Origin: Euonymus europaeus
Lineage: Eukaryota > Streptophyta > Magnoliopsida > Celastrales > Celastraceae
Assembly (NCBI GenBank): GCA_963580455.1
Contig: OY756972.1
Coordinates: forward strand, 19,235,001-19,299,000
Direction: 5' to 3'
Length of the DNA: 64,000 nucleotides
A program made the position numbers and the translations under genes. Each line of letters opens with the position of its first letter. Within the stretch, counting starts at the first letter, position 1. The notes beneath the pieces were generated by a model that saw only the letters and a list, made by a program, of their open reading frames with translations, had not been told where the DNA came from and searched no databases. This document shows, one piece after another, positions 35,352-48,469 of the stretch.

Positions 35352-37705
35352 GAAAATCATAGTGATGCTGCATATAACGCCAATGACAAGGAGGAATATT
35401 TGAGTGGAGGTGGTGGGGTTTTCCTTTCCATGGACAAGTGATAAGGTTCTGGGTTTAAAGTTTTACAGACATATATCCACTCAACCTAAACCTAATTGTG
35501 ACTCTGTGAAACGTCTGCATAGTTATTTCCATATGCTTTTTTAGCCGTTTTTTCGTCTTCTACTGGTAGTTGTTGAGTGAACTTCTCCTCCTTTTAAGAA
35601 AAAAAGAAAAATACAGTGACAGTGTACACACTTGGCTTTTGTCCATTTTTGCTCCATTAATTATTTTCTTCCTTTTTTCTCAATAAAAATAACCAAACTC
35701 CTCCAGACATATAATCATTGTTAGCCTGATATTACTATATATACCTTGCATGCTGATGTTCCGTCCTTATCCTGCTTTTGCTGTGTTTAAGATAAGATAA
35801 TATTATATACTACGAGGATGTGGGGAAGGGCACCATCCTAATCCTAATCCTAATCCTAATAATTATATATAAGGAGAGCTTCTGAATTATGGAGTATGAC
35901 ATGGGCGGTCACTTTTATTTTATTTTCATGAACATGGTCGCCAAGAAGGCCAGATTCAATATGACTTCATCCAAATCTGATACCCAATATAAAACTTATA
36001 TTGCATCAGCAAGCCATGGAACTTTTATATTTTATAGTGGTGCACCACTTTGATATAACAGGTGTGCTATAATATAAAAATACTAAACGTACATGAGAAT
36101 TTTGTTCATAAGTATTCATAATCTACGTGACATACGACTTAACATTGTCACATGGATGAATAAGAAAGTAAAAAATCTCACAATTTGCTTTCTCGCTTCT
36201 CTCACCTCTTACAATCTCTTTTCCCGCTTCTCTTTCCCTCATCGATCACTCTTCTTTCCTCTTCTCTCTCTCCACATCCACTCTTCTTTTACTTTTCTTT
36301 GGCTTGTTTATGTACTTTAACTTTACAAATGATTCTACATCGTCTTTTATGCAGACGATTCTTCATTGTAATCGGATCTAGTGTTCTAAGACTGCCGATG
36401 AATCGAGAGGGCATCTTCACTTTTTGATTTTAAATATATTGTGCTGAATAATCTCAGTATCTTATTACACTGTATTAATGTGACATTATGAACTTACGTT
36501 GTTTTTGAATGCAGCAGTCGTTAATTGGATTGTAACTCAGTACTCCAATAATATACTTACAATAAAATTCAGTATTACAATGAAAGTACAAAACAATGTA
36601 ATTAAACATTTATAGGATGTAATTCAACAACAAAAGAATCTAATTACAAAGTAAAACAACACAGGTTCTAATTATATTGTTACGAGGTGTCATAATGTCT
36701 TATTACATTGTCTTAATGGCGCATGTTCTTGTTTCAAAAATAAAAATAAAAATGACACATGTTCTAATTACACTATTTTGAGTTGTCATTGTCATTCGAC
36801 CACCGTTTCAATTTCCACCACCTCTAAAAGACCCCCACAAGATCAGCGTAAACTAACCCACTTGTCACCTACATCTAACATGCCTAAACCACCAAAAAAG
36901 TACTCAAATGATGGTGGTTACCGCGATGGAAAAGTAACTCCGACGACACATTTGTTCACTGCCAACACCGTTCGACTTCGATGAGGTGCACTTGAACCAA
37001 TTATTTTTCGGTTGAAACGGATACCGGATTTCTTCAACCTATGAGAGTGTGTGTGTGTGTGAGAGAATGAGAGAGAAATTCAGTATGACTTATTATGTTG
37101 AATTTTGAATTTTAAATTTTTTCAAAATGTTTTGAATTTTTCATGTTGGCCATCTATAATGACATGCCACCCAGATTATGTACCATTATGGATGAAATTC
37201 TTATGGACGTGTAGCAGTATTGGTTGTAATATTTAGTGGGCGAAGGAGTTTGACAAGATAAATACATAGATTTGGATAATGTTAGTAAAAAATTTCAGAG
37301 TACTAAAAATATAGGGTTGTGACAAAACCAAAATTGATTGAAATCAGACCGTTTGATTGTTTTTTTTTCTTCAATTTTATATATTTTGAATTAAAATTCA
37401 TCAAAAATCGAAAAATTAAAAATAATAGAATAAATGATTTAATCAAAATATGACAAAAAAAATTAACCATCGACATTCCTAACAAAATGTACCTCAAAAT
37501 GATCTAAACCCAATGGATGTCATGGCTTTTAGGCTACATTTTAGGCAAGTGTTATATGTCAAAGGCCAACATTTAGCCGTAGGCCCATATGTTGGGCCGA
37601 ATATATTGGGTCTTTGGCCCATATACTACCACTCCCAAAACCCTATGATCCAAATCAAAAACAGTCCCCGCGATTTGGATCAGGCACACCTTCTATCCTC
37701 TGCCG
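35352..37705. other. Intergenic region between the sulfate transporter and MnmE genes
   Basis: Contains the transporter's 3' UTR, a (CCTAAT)n run near 35837-35861, a (GT)n/(GA)n tract near 37045, and AT-rich DNA. Just before MnmE, GGCCCA boxes (about 37581, 37617) and an AAACCCTA telo-box (about 37639) suggest a housekeeping promoter driving MnmE. Confidence 0.5.
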
Positions 37706-40700
37706 ATGTCTCCTCTTCCGGCAATTCGTTCCATCATCTGCAATGTCTACAAACCTTCCCTTCTACTCTCAAACCGCACCACAAGAGGACTTTCCCTTCT
37801 CGTCCTAGTCTCCCAGGTACCCAAATCCAAAACCCAATTCTTCAAGACTCTGAAATGTCACGCCTCCTCCAAAGAGAATTCCTTGATTTTCACCAAGGAC
37901 GAGCGCTTGCCTTCGCCGGAATCTGTAAATGGGAGGTTCAGTACTGACCATTCAGGTACAATTGCGGCAATCGTGACTTCCATTGGTGGTCCGCCGTCCG
38001 CCGTGGGAATTGTTCGTTTGTCGGGGTCGGACTCCGTGGATATCGTGGGGCGAGTGTTTCGGCCGGCCAGGAAGAAGAAGAGGAGGAACGGTGGAAAGTT
38101 GATTCCGTGGCAGCCCAAGAGCCACGTTGTGGAGTATGGTCACGTTTTGGACCATCAAGGCAATATTGTCGATGAGGTATTTTTTTCTTCACAGGCCTAA
38201 TGTTTAATTTTCGCTTATTTTATTCAGTTAACTGTACTTCTGCCCTACTTGTAAATACAAATTTATAAACTTGATGTTCCTCCAGAATAATTTATTTAGG
38301 ATGCTTAATAGTTAACTGTCAAGATACACATATATGTAACGCGCATGCATGTGTTCATGCATATAGACTAAGCTCAGCCGAACCTTGGAAGTTAATAAAA
38401 GTTCTGAGCATATATGCTTGAAAGAATTCCTGGTGAAGTTATGCTTTCATTATTACTACAACAATCAATTAAAGTGATACATTTTCTGCTATTTTATGTT
38501 TATTTTGGACGATCTAGTAAACAACAGCACTTTCATTAGTCTTTCGTCTAGTTAGCTACTTCACCTTCAATTAACACATATATGGTGCTTTTTTAAGCAT
38601 TTAAAAAAAATAATCTTATTAATAAGTTGGAAGTTCACAATAGTCTTCAGGGATATGAATATCATATGTCAGTCATTGAGCTCATCTTACTTGATGTCAA
38701 TTCACCACACCTTTTGTAATCTGTGTTATAAACTTTCCCCATCAAGGTTTTGGCTGTTCCCATGTTGGCCCCAAGGTCTTACACTTGCGAAGATGTGGTA
38801 GAGCTTCAATGTCATGGGAGCGAAGTGTGTTTGCATCGTGTCTTGAGAGCATGTTTAGAGGCTGGTGCGAGGCTTGCAGAGCCAGGTTGGTCTCGTCTGA
38901 AATTGTTTTTGAGATCGACAAATAGCTGGTTCATAACATTATGCACTGGCTCCATATGTTCTATATTCTTTACTTCAATGAAACCGTGAATATGCACTTT
39001 AATTCGACAAGCTCCATATACCAGTATTGTTAATCATGGAAAATATCTTTTTTGTTCAAGCTACGTAATGATTAGAGATGTCATACAATAGAGCTGCAGA
39101 AGTTGACTATACTCAAATAAGTTGCATCCTGTAAGCAACCGACAAAGTTAGGCAATAGTCTAATTCTTAACTATGTTTTCTAAACAATTGCTTGTAATAA
39201 ATAACACACAATGAGACTGAGATAAACGGAATAGAGAGTAAACTCAAATGTAGATTGACATGAAGCAAATTGAGTGAAAGCTGGTGAGAGGCTTCAACAA
39301 TCGAAATTTATGGATAAAGATACACCTGCATACCCATGAATATACATGTATAATTGTGCATGCATGTGTACATGCATATGACACATGAAGTGCTTGGGAA
39401 TGCTTGCTGAAATAGAAGCTTTATTTCTTCTTCAGGTGAGTTTACACTCCGAGCCTTCCTGAATGGTCGATTAGACCTATCTCAAGCTGAAAACATTGAA
39501 AAACTAATATCTGCCAAGTCTGTGGCTGCTGCTGATGCAGCATTGTCAGGAATCCAGGCATGTCTTCTTTCCAGAAATTTTATTTCCTTTTCCCCACACT
39601 TTGTTGGTGTTTTTACAACCGTAGTTATGCTTGAGTGCTCTTAGGTAACCATGGATTGCTAATATCAATAGGTTTTTGTTGGTGAGATGATAAATGTGCT
39701 GATATACATGTCTTCGGCAGGGAGGATTTTCTTCTTTGGTCAGATCACTAAGAAGTCAGTGCATTGAGTTGCTTACAGAGATAGAAGCTCGTTTAGATTT
39801 TGATGATGAGATGCCACCCCTAGATTTGAACTTGATTGTCGATAAAATAAATGCCATGTCTCAAGATGTTGAGAATGCACTGGAGACAGCCAATTATGAC
39901 AAGCTTCTGCGATCTGGATTGCAGGTATAAATGTATAATTTATGAAAATTTTCTTACTTTCTTAATTATTTGATAGTACAAGCAATCAAGTTTTATTAGT
40001 ATGTGATTCAAAAAATTGACCTGTTATTCTCTAATCATAGTAGTTAAATGTAATGTGTATTGCAAGTAAACCTTATCTTTTAATAAAAAAAATTACCAGC
40101 AAAGAGGGCTACCGTGACCTCTTTTGAACTTGTTATATTATACCAGTGACCTGTAATTCTTCAAAATAGATGTTGCTTATGCTGTCCTATGAATTTCCTG
40201 AAGTAATTGTATTTAACTAATGATTATTGTTTTTTAATATCTCACAAGGGGCGGCTTGATTTGTTTGATATATTCCCTGGTATGCTTGATTGCTTGTCTG
40301 CTTAAGCAAGTATTTCAAGGAACTTTTTGTAGAGGTAATCATGTTGCGTGTTTCTGAGGTCTAACTTGTGTTTTCTTTATCAACTTACAGATAGCAATTG
40401 TTGGTCGTCCCAATGTTGGAAAGTCAAGCCTCCTTAATGCATGGAGCAAAGTATGTTGTTTTATTAGGACTAAATGTATTGTTTAATCTACTTGCTTGAA
40501 AAATCCAGCAGAACTGTCTGGCATTTAGTATCTCTATTTATATTTTACTTATTAAATTCAAATTGTCCGGCATTATTTTTTCAGTATCTTAATACCTTTG
40601 CAGCTTATTGATTCTCATGGGGTTTTTCAGCTGCTTCATAGCCCCAGTAGATATACCCTATGGTTTTGTGTAATACAGAACACAAGTTATTGGACTTGCC

Positions 40701-42798
40701 ATTTTTGTACATGGAATGATAAAATACTATTAGATTCTGGTTATGCATTTTGCAGGTGCTGAAATGCATTTTAACATTTTTAATGATGACCTTTTGGTTC
40801 AATTTTTACTACTTGAACCATTGAGAAAAAATGAAAAATCCTTTGTACTTGTGTGACAGACTTTTCTAATTTCAATGTTATGAAATGAATCTTCTTATCA
40901 TGGGTAGGATTTTGCTTGAGCTTTTTAGATAATATTGAGTTAGCTCATATCTTACAGACTTATATAGACATTGAGATCATGTGTTTGGTTGGGGCGATTT
41001 AAGTTGTTGACAAGTATTTACCCCGAGGAGTAAGTTTTTCCAGGATGGATCTCACCAGATATTCGCTCCTTATGGTACTTGAGAAAATGAACGATAAAAC
41101 GTGCACGTATGATAATTATAGAGGTTGTTCTGGAGTGACAGGATGCATATATGTAAAGAAGTTTTGTTATTTTAGTTATGTTGCCTATAATGCAACAGCT
41201 TTATGTCTCAACATCTTATTGAGTGTGCCATTTTAATTTAGCGTGCAGAGTGAGAGAGCTATAGTTACAGAAATTGCTGGAACCACCAGGGATATAATTG
41301 AAGCCAGTGTTTCAGTTCGTGGTATTTCTGTAACAATTCTTGATACAGCAGGCATCAGGAAAACAGACGATGTTGTGGAAAAGATTGGTAAGATATCCTA
41401 ATACTGCTATTATGCTTATTTACCATAAAGTTACAGGGAAGTCGGCACCTATTTGAAGTGCCTGAACTGTTTTCTTTACTTCAACTTATTAGGGAGTCTG
41501 TGATTCCTTGTGTTTAACTTCTTTGAAGCGAATTAGTAGAATCCTGTCCAGATTTTTTTATGAGATTCGAGATGAAAAAGATACCCTGCAAAGGTAGAAT
41601 AAGAAAATAAGTCGGTATGAATTGATTTTATGCAAAATTCAAACAACGCCTCATATTTTCTTTTTTCTTTGAATAAATTGTCTGAAGGGTTTTAGTTTTG
41701 TAAAAAATTAATGATTAAGAAAATCTTGGGAGATTCCAAACATGGACTGTTCAGTTAACACAATTATTGCAATTGAATTTATTTATCTAGAACCCCAAGC
41801 TGTGTTCGATATGTTTTTGTGGATCAATAAACCCAGATCTCTATGAACTATTTTGTTCAGGTGTAGAGAGATCTGAAGCAGTTGTTACAGCTGCGGATGT
41901 TATTATCATGGCTGTTAGCGCTCTTGATGGATGGACTTCAGAAGATAGGGAACTTCTTCATAGGATTCAATCTTTAAAGGTCTTGCAGTGAAGTCCTTCC
42001 TCTCAAAACTTATAATTTTATGTTGGAATTAGTTCTCTCTTTTCATTTCTCTGCCATTCTTGTATTAAAACGTATATTTATTTTTTATCATACTCCATCC
42101 AAAGAAATTTATACAGCAATGGCTTCCTTTTGTCCTTTTCCCCCCTACTACAGGCATCAGTAGGATCATCAGCTCCAACCATCCTTGTAATTAACAAAAT
42201 AGACTGTGCTCCATCTGCTTGCACTGACTGGGTCCATGAAGATGACAAGCTTTTCAGTAAGCATATTTTTACTTGTGCTGTGACTGGTGAAGGAATACAA
42301 GACCTGGAAGCGGTAATAGCGGAGATTGTAGGACTCAACAGGATTCCTGCAGGGGGGCGCAAATGGACTGTAAACAAGGTTGGTTACCTGTTACTTTAAA
42401 AATGTGCTTATGCTTCCAAGTCTTGAATTTACCCTTATTTGCAATTCCGAACTATCAGAATTCGAAACATCAATTCCAGTGGTTGCTAGTTGGTTGGGAG
42501 GTCAATAGTTAATGATTGCCATCGTAAATTTGAGTTTATTGAATTCATGATTTGATATTGATTTTTGATTCTTTTTTTCCTGAATAATCTGACACTATAC
42601 CAGAGGCAATGTGAGCAACTTGTTCGAACTAAGGAGGCTCTTGAAAGGTTGAAGTCATCCATGGAGGAGGAAATGCCTTTGGACTTTTGGACAATTGATT
42701 TGAGAGAGGCTGCGTTGGCCCTTGGTAATATTAGTGGTGAAGACATCTCAGAAGAAGTATTGTCCAACATTTTTGGCAAGTTCTGCATTGGTAAATAG
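37706..42798 (+). CDS. Organellar tRNA-modification GTPase MnmE (TrmE), 9 exons
   Basis: With MnmG this GTPase adds a carboxymethylaminomethyl group to the wobble uridine of certain tRNAs; plant copies act in organelles. Exons: 37706-38176, 38747-38885, 39436-39557, 39721-39924, 40391-40450, 41249-41387, 41861-41979, 42154-42378 and 42604-42798 (1674 nt, 557 aa). Residues 1 to about 75 look like a transit peptide. The N-terminal tetrahydrofolate-binding domain follows (TIAAIV...[49 protein letters not shown]). The G domain is inserted in the helical domain: GRPNVGKS (317-324), GTTRD (343-347), DTAG (364-367), NKID (432-435). It ends in the catalytic FCIGK. Intron 3 uses a GC donor. It is about 100 aa longer than bacterial MnmE, as expected for a targeted copy. 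Confidence 0.96.
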
Positions 42799-43670
42799 TA
42801 TTAGTAACGTCTCCCCAGTGGTCGTCAGCATATCATTTGAGGAACTCGACGTTGGCCCCCAGTTCCCAAAAGGTCAGGATTCACTTTAGTAATAGTGTTC
42901 ATGGGTTTGAATGTAGTAATCTGTTGCTTTATGTTTGCTTTGCTTATGATGAATTTTAGATAATGCAAACTATTCTTTGACTTGCAATTATTGACGAGAG
43001 CTCCAATTAAAGATGAGCAACTGGACTTGCCGCGTAATCTGTTGCTTTGTGTTTGCTTTGCCTAGGATGGATTTTAGATAATGTAAACTATTCTTTGTTT
43101 TCCAATTATTGATGAGCAACTGGACTGGGCGGCAATGGATGCTGACTAGAAGGGCTAGAAACAAACAAGATTGGCTTTTTATCACTAAAGACCAATCTAT
43201 ACGACACGAAGTCTCAACTCTATATATTTATATTGATATATTCACCTCTCTGAAGAAGAGAAGTGAAGATCTCTCTCTCATTAGCAATGTGTTTCAACAT
43301 CAAGGGAAAGCTAACAGCGGATGAACTCAAGGCGAAAGAGAAGAGGAAGAAAGCGAAGCGGAAAGAGAGAGAGGAAAAGACGGGAAACAAAAGAGAAACA
43401 TGCGCGAGCTGAGATGAAGAGGAAAGAAAACAGAGAGAAGAAGAGACGCGAAGAGAATAAAAGAAAGGAGAGGAAGCAAAAGGAGAAGCTCAAGAACAGA
43501 AACTACTTCTATTTCTTTTAAGAGCAGTTTCTGTATGACATGTTCATTTCTTGTGGAAGAACTTTATTTATGTACGAAGATTATGGAGTTCTTTTTCCCC
43601 CCGACTGTCTTGGCTGTACCCTCCGGAGATATTCACAGAACCTTTATTTTCCCCGGAAAATGCTTGAGAC
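42799..43670. other. Region downstream of MnmE with a 118-bp tandem repeat
   Basis: Two direct copies, 42916-43033 and 43034 to about 43132, share GTAATCTGTTGCTTT, TGTTTGCTTTGC, ATTTTAGATAATG and GAGCAACTGGACT. A purine-rich Lys/Arg/Glu-coding tract follows (43320-43520); I do not accept it as a gene. Confidence 0.6.
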
Positions 43671-43800
43671 ACTCATTTTATCTCAATTTTATGTAAAGTG
43701 TTGGACGTTAGGAGAGTTAAAATACGTGTTTGGCTCTCAAGCTTTCTCGACGCCACCGGTTGGCCAATCGTGCTAATTCAACTCATAACCACCTTCCACC

Positions 43801-44443
43801 TAGGAGTTTAAGTTCGGTGCAACGGTTCGGTTTTCAACTGAAATCGAAAATCATGAAATAACTTAGACTAGACCGAACTGAAATTAGATACTAGACCGAA
43901 CCAAACCTAACCACCATATACGGTTCAATTTAAGGTTTAATCGGTTTTAATCGAAAATAACATGCAACAATAAAACCTGCATGGTAAATGGCTAATTGCA
44001 GTACTGGTACTTCACGGTCTGCATGACATTACCATTTAACAGTCTCTCAATCTGCAAATCCATCACCAACTATGAAATATTAAAATTAATAATTTATGAA
44101 ATGAATTACTTGACCATAAATTCGTTACTCATAAATGATAAAACTATTAAAATGACTGAAGATGGTAGGCACTGGGCAGTAGGCTCAGCTGTGTTTAGTG
44201 GGCCAATGCCTAATGGGCAGCGGGCAGTGGGCTAATTAAAATACTGATACAACTATACAAGTAATAGTAATTTGTAAATAAAAAAAACATGTGAATGATA
44301 TTTCGGGTTTCGGTTTTTAAACCAAATTGAACCGTAAAACTGAAAAGCAACACTTAACTAAATCGAACCGAAATTGCTAACCGAAAATAGAATCGAACTT
44401 GTTTTATTGGTTCGGTTTACGGGTTCGATTTTTTACACCCCTG
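43801..44443. mobile_element. hAT-type MITE (643 bp) inserted in PUP-A
   Basis: Flanked by a perfect 8-bp target duplication CTTCCACC (43793-43800 and 44444-44451). Ends are TAGGAGTTTAAGTTCGG and CAGGGGTGTAAAAAATCGAA, with many GGTTCGGTTT/AACCGAAC words giving internal complementarity. Removing it rejoins the PUP reading frame across the junction. No transposase. Confidence 0.88.
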
Positions 44444-45244
44444 CTTCCACCACTGCAAAATCCAATTCTGGCTCCACCAATATTTTCCTAAAAATGAAGC
44501 TTTCTCTGTTCATTGCAGCAGCGATCGTGGGCCTGGGCCTCATAATGGGTCTGGACAACTACTTCTACTCGTCCACTCCTCTTCAAATTGCGACCCAATT
44601 GGCTTTCACGGCCCAATTGGCTTATCTAATAGTAGAAAAGTTTTCTTTTTTCCTCCCTAATCATCAAGCAAGAGAAGACATAACAAACCTTCTGTGTCCA
44701 TTCAATTGTTTGTTTGTTTCTCATTATGCATGGTGGTTAGTAGTTTTTTTACTTTGATTTGTGAAGTTGAATTGTCTCAGGTGATTCTAATAGTGTTGGA
44801 CCTAAGAGAATATTAAGTATTACATAAAAAGTCTCAATCATTTCCGCACGAGTCAAGTATGTGATTTATAAGTGTAATTTCAATCCTTAAACACTTGAGA
44901 CATCTTTTGAAGAACAAAGTCGCTTGAGCCTCGCCCGGATCAATTATTTCAAATTATAACAGAGAAATAAAGTATGATGTGGTGTTGGTGTGTACACAAT
45001 TATGTGGTACGCTTACTTCTTGGCAGGAGAGATGCACTCTTATACTAAGGGGAGCCAAAATACCCTATATCTTATCATTTTGTTCAATTTTAATCCCCTT
45101 ATTTTTTATAAAATTACTTTATATACTATCAATTTTTCTCCTTTACAACATATTTGACCAAATTCATCCTCATTAAACTTCTTTTATCCCAAATCCTAAA
45201 CTTCTATCTACAAAGTCCACAACACCCAAATGTCTAAAGACTAT

Positions 45245-45862
45245 GGCTCCGTTTGTTTGACGGAAAACAAGCATATCATGGAAAATGAAAAACATGTCAT
45301 GTAAAAACAACTAATTTCTAGTGTTAGGACAAAAAATTACTAATATTTTTCATTGTTTGTTTGTTTGGAATTAAAAATGTGAAATATAACACTTTTTATT
45401 ATGTTGACCAACAAATGTGTGTGTTTTGTGTAAATATACATGAATTCATATATATATATATAGAATATTGACAGTAATGAAATTTTTTTAAAACAAATCA
45501 TTTTTTATTGTTAAATGTCTTTTATTGTGTGTATACATACATATGTATATGTATATCTATATTACGTATATGTTTATATGTACGCGAAACACAATCTAAA
45601 TTAACTTGGTTAAAGTATTACGGGTCATAAATGTGCATTGAGTTAAAAATATGTAACTCAATAGGTTCATATCCATGCTCATAGTTTTAGAGAAAACAAC
45701 ATCTCAAAGTTGAGAAGGGAAGTTGTTTTCCATTTTTAAAGTCTTAAAATTGAGTTGATTATATGACATTTTTAACTTACTATTTTTATTTTCCATCCCC
45801 AAACACCATAAAGTGAAGAAAATATTTTTCAGAAATTAATTTTCCGTCAAACAAACGGAGCA
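45245..45862. mobile_element. MITE (618 bp) with near-perfect TIRs and a 3-bp TSD
   Basis: The inverted ends match base for base over the 20 bases GCTCCGTTTGTTTGACGGAA, with the same bases in reverse complement at the right end. TAT is duplicated on each side (45242-45244 and 45863-45865). Inner sequence is AT-rich and non-coding. A 3-bp target site fits the PIF/Harbinger superfamily. Confidence 0.78.
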
Positions 45863-47288
45863 TATTTATCTTTGCTCTTTCTATTGATTCACAAAGTCCA
45901 AAAGCCAAAACTCACTTAATTTTGCTCAATTGCTTTCCCTTTTTCTCCGTCTTGACTGATTATGGAGAGATATTTTAGAATGGCAATGGTGTTAGATCTA
46001 TACTTGTTATATTTAATTATGAATCATGTTAAAAAATAACATTTCGCCACAAAAAGTTATGTAAATAGATCTTAAAAATTACGGGGGCCTGCCACTAAAC
46101 CCTGTAGCTTTTTTTTTTCTTTTCTTCTCCTTCCTCTTTATCTAAATTTTTTGACTCTGCCCCTCTTTTTTGGGATCAATTGAAGTTGTGTTTAGCTGAC
46201 AGAGAAATAAAAAGTATGATGTGATTTTTTTTTTTTTTTTTTTTGAGAAGAAGTATGATGTGATGTTGGTGTGTGAGAAATAAAGTATTATTATGGATTA
46301 AGGTGTTGGTGTGTATTGCAATTATGTGGCAGGCTTATTTCTTGGGATCAATTGGAGTGGCAAACAAGTGGACTTTCATGATACAATAAAGTAACAATTT
46401 GAGATTGAGATCCAAAATGCTACTTTTTCTAACATTTTGGGACCCTTTTTTTATTTTTACCAAAACACCATCAGTTAGGATGCTCTGTCAAAAATACCCT
46501 TCAACATTTAGGGTTTCATTTTACCCAAATTTCCCAAAACTTACGAGAACATAAATGTGTAATATACATATGTCATTTTTTTTTGGTTCTAGATTGTTCG
46601 GTATCCACAGTTAATCCCACTGCGATTAAATCCAGACTGAGTTAGGAGGATCCCATCAAGGGGGCAAAGCTCTCACAATAATTTTTTTTTCAATCATAAG
46701 ACTTGAACTCGATATATTGTTTAAGGAGAACAACCACCGTGCCACTTGAATCAACCACTTGTTGGTAATATGTCATATTAATAGTGTCATATAAATGTGA
46801 AATATTATTAGTGTAATATGTGTATTAAGTAAATATAAACGTAATATAAAATAGTAAATATTTTTATTATAAATTTAATTAAAAATAGATTAGTTTATTT
46901 TGTGTGATTTTAGTTGAATAATTGTGGATTAAATATATATTTTAATTGATTTTATTTATATAAAATAAGAAATACCTTCATCTGCCAACAACATATAAAC
47001 AAAAAGTCAAACATAACTTAAATGGTTAACGTATCCTAACCGAATTTTAAATTGAAAACGTATATGTATTTTTTAAGGATAGATTGACAAAGGATAGGGA
47101 TGACTTGACTGTTTCCTTATTTGAAAAAGTCCCGAAGAAAAAGACAATAAAGGATTTTTTTTTTATTGTCAAGTAAGATTAAAAAATAATATATTTTTTT
47201 TGGTCTCTAGTTGCAGCCAATCCTCCTGTTAAATATATGTGGCAGCTGCCCAATCCTCAACTCCCACTGTTGTAAATGTCTGGATGAA

Positions 47289-48023
47289 ATATTGATTTAC
47301 ATAAGGACTGTATTAATAAAGATTAAAAAACATTCACATGTACAAGAGACAAAAAAAAGAGTTTAAAAGTGAGTATGGTGTCAATGAAAACACAAGAAAA
47401 GTGTATAATCAAATTCTTGTTTTGGCAAAAAGTGTATAATCATATATATGAAATCGCGTATGGGTTGGAAGGAGTTCGGAGGGGGCATGAACATTTTGAG
47501 ATGTTGGGAGGGGTTCGCGAACCCCTTTTTCTGAACCCTTGAAAATAAGGAATTCGGAGGGATATTGACTATTGTATTAAATATGAAATTACAAAAATAT
47601 CCCCCTAACAAAAAAATATAAATAAAATTTTTAAACCAACTCCTTCCATCACATTTGTGTATCAAATAGACGTTCACTCTCGTAAACCCTTCTCAACTCT
47701 CATGTCAACCACAACCTTAATAAAAAGTAAATGATAAATTATTAAGAAAATAAAATTTAGTAATAATCAATTAGAATTGCTTTCCGAAACAATAATGATA
47801 GAATATTCTAATAATAATTAGATTCAAACTTTAACCATAACTAATAATAAAAATAAAGTTATTTTGATCAGAAAAAAATAAAAAAAAGTTATAACGTATT
47901 TAACTAATTAAATGACTGGTTGAGGGGTAATCCAATTTTTTGCCATTGAGTGAGTTGACCAACTTAAGAACCTAAATATACGTATAAAAAAAAACTTAAG
48001 AACCTAAAAAATAAAATTTTTAA
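47289..48023. other. Spacer between PUP-A and the PUP-B block
   Basis: The segment 47455-47705 has inverted-repeat-like ends (GGTTGGAAGGAGTTCGG; GAGTTGAGAAGGG on the other strand) and resembles 49867-50098, so it is probably another MITE family. No gene seen. Confidence 0.4.
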
Positions 48024-48402
48024 GAGTGTGTTTAGATTGAAGTCAAGGAAGAGAAGGAAAGAGAAACTCATTATGTAGAATATTTTTTTCCTCTCATGTT
48101 TGAGGTTAAAAAAAAATAGATTAGTTATTTCTCATGTTTGGATAGTCAACATAAAAAAAAGGAAAATTTTAGTTTAATTTATCATTATTTTTAAATTAAA
48201 ATATTATGTACAAGGGCAAAGTAGATCTTTCACATAAAAATAACTTAATTTTTCTTTTTTTTGTCATTCCCATGACTCCATTTTGGGGAGGAAACATTTT
48301 AACAAAAAATTAGTAAACTCTTATCCCTAATTCTATTCAAATCCTTCCATTTATTTTTTTGTTAACCTATCAAAACAATAGAATTAAGAGAAAATTCATT
48401 TT
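48024..48402. mobile_element. Truncated MITE upstream of PUP-B
   Basis: The left end GAGTGTGTTTAGATTGAAG follows a TAA (48021-48023). The body matches the outer MITE at 60809-61598 (shared CATTATGTAGAATA-like, AGTATTATGTACAA and ACAATAGAATTAAGAGAAA). The right terminus is missing. It lies at the same place relative to PUP-B as its sister does to PUP-C. Confidence 0.65.
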
Positions 48403-48469
48403 TTATCACTACTCGAGATGTTGGGTCTTCAAAAAAAATACTCCGTCCAACACGTGCGTGGGGAGGAGG

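Larger units (their letters stand above)
43671..47288 (+). pseudogene. Purine permease pseudogene PUP-A, broken by transposons
   Basis: PUPs are 10-helix plasma-membrane carriers of adenine, cytokinins and related compounds (DMT superfamily). Pieces can be read in order: a degraded start (LILSQFYV, about 43671); VWLSSFL.ATGWPIVLIQL (43727-43800); then a hAT MITE; KMKLSLFIAAAIVGLG, IMGLDNYFYSSTPLQIATQL and AFTAQLAYLIVEKFSFF (to about 44655); two separate degraded copies of the exon-2 start (about 44970-45020 and 46225-46380, WQAYFLGSIGV); and a scrap of the C-terminal tail (47248-47283). The middle of exon 1 is missing, frames shift, and a second MITE sits at 45245-45862. It is not translatable. 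Its order before PUP-B and PUP-C shows an old tandem cluster. Confidence 0.8.

Noticed and set aside
37513..37947. 144-aa plus-strand open frame overlapping MnmE exon 1
   Set aside because: Wrong frame. The frame from 37706 continues into conserved MnmE motifs through nine exons.
43287..43523. Lys/Arg/Glu-rich open frames downstream of MnmE
   Set aside because: All three frames of a purine-rich tract look charged and open. There is no domain, no splice support and no conserved start.
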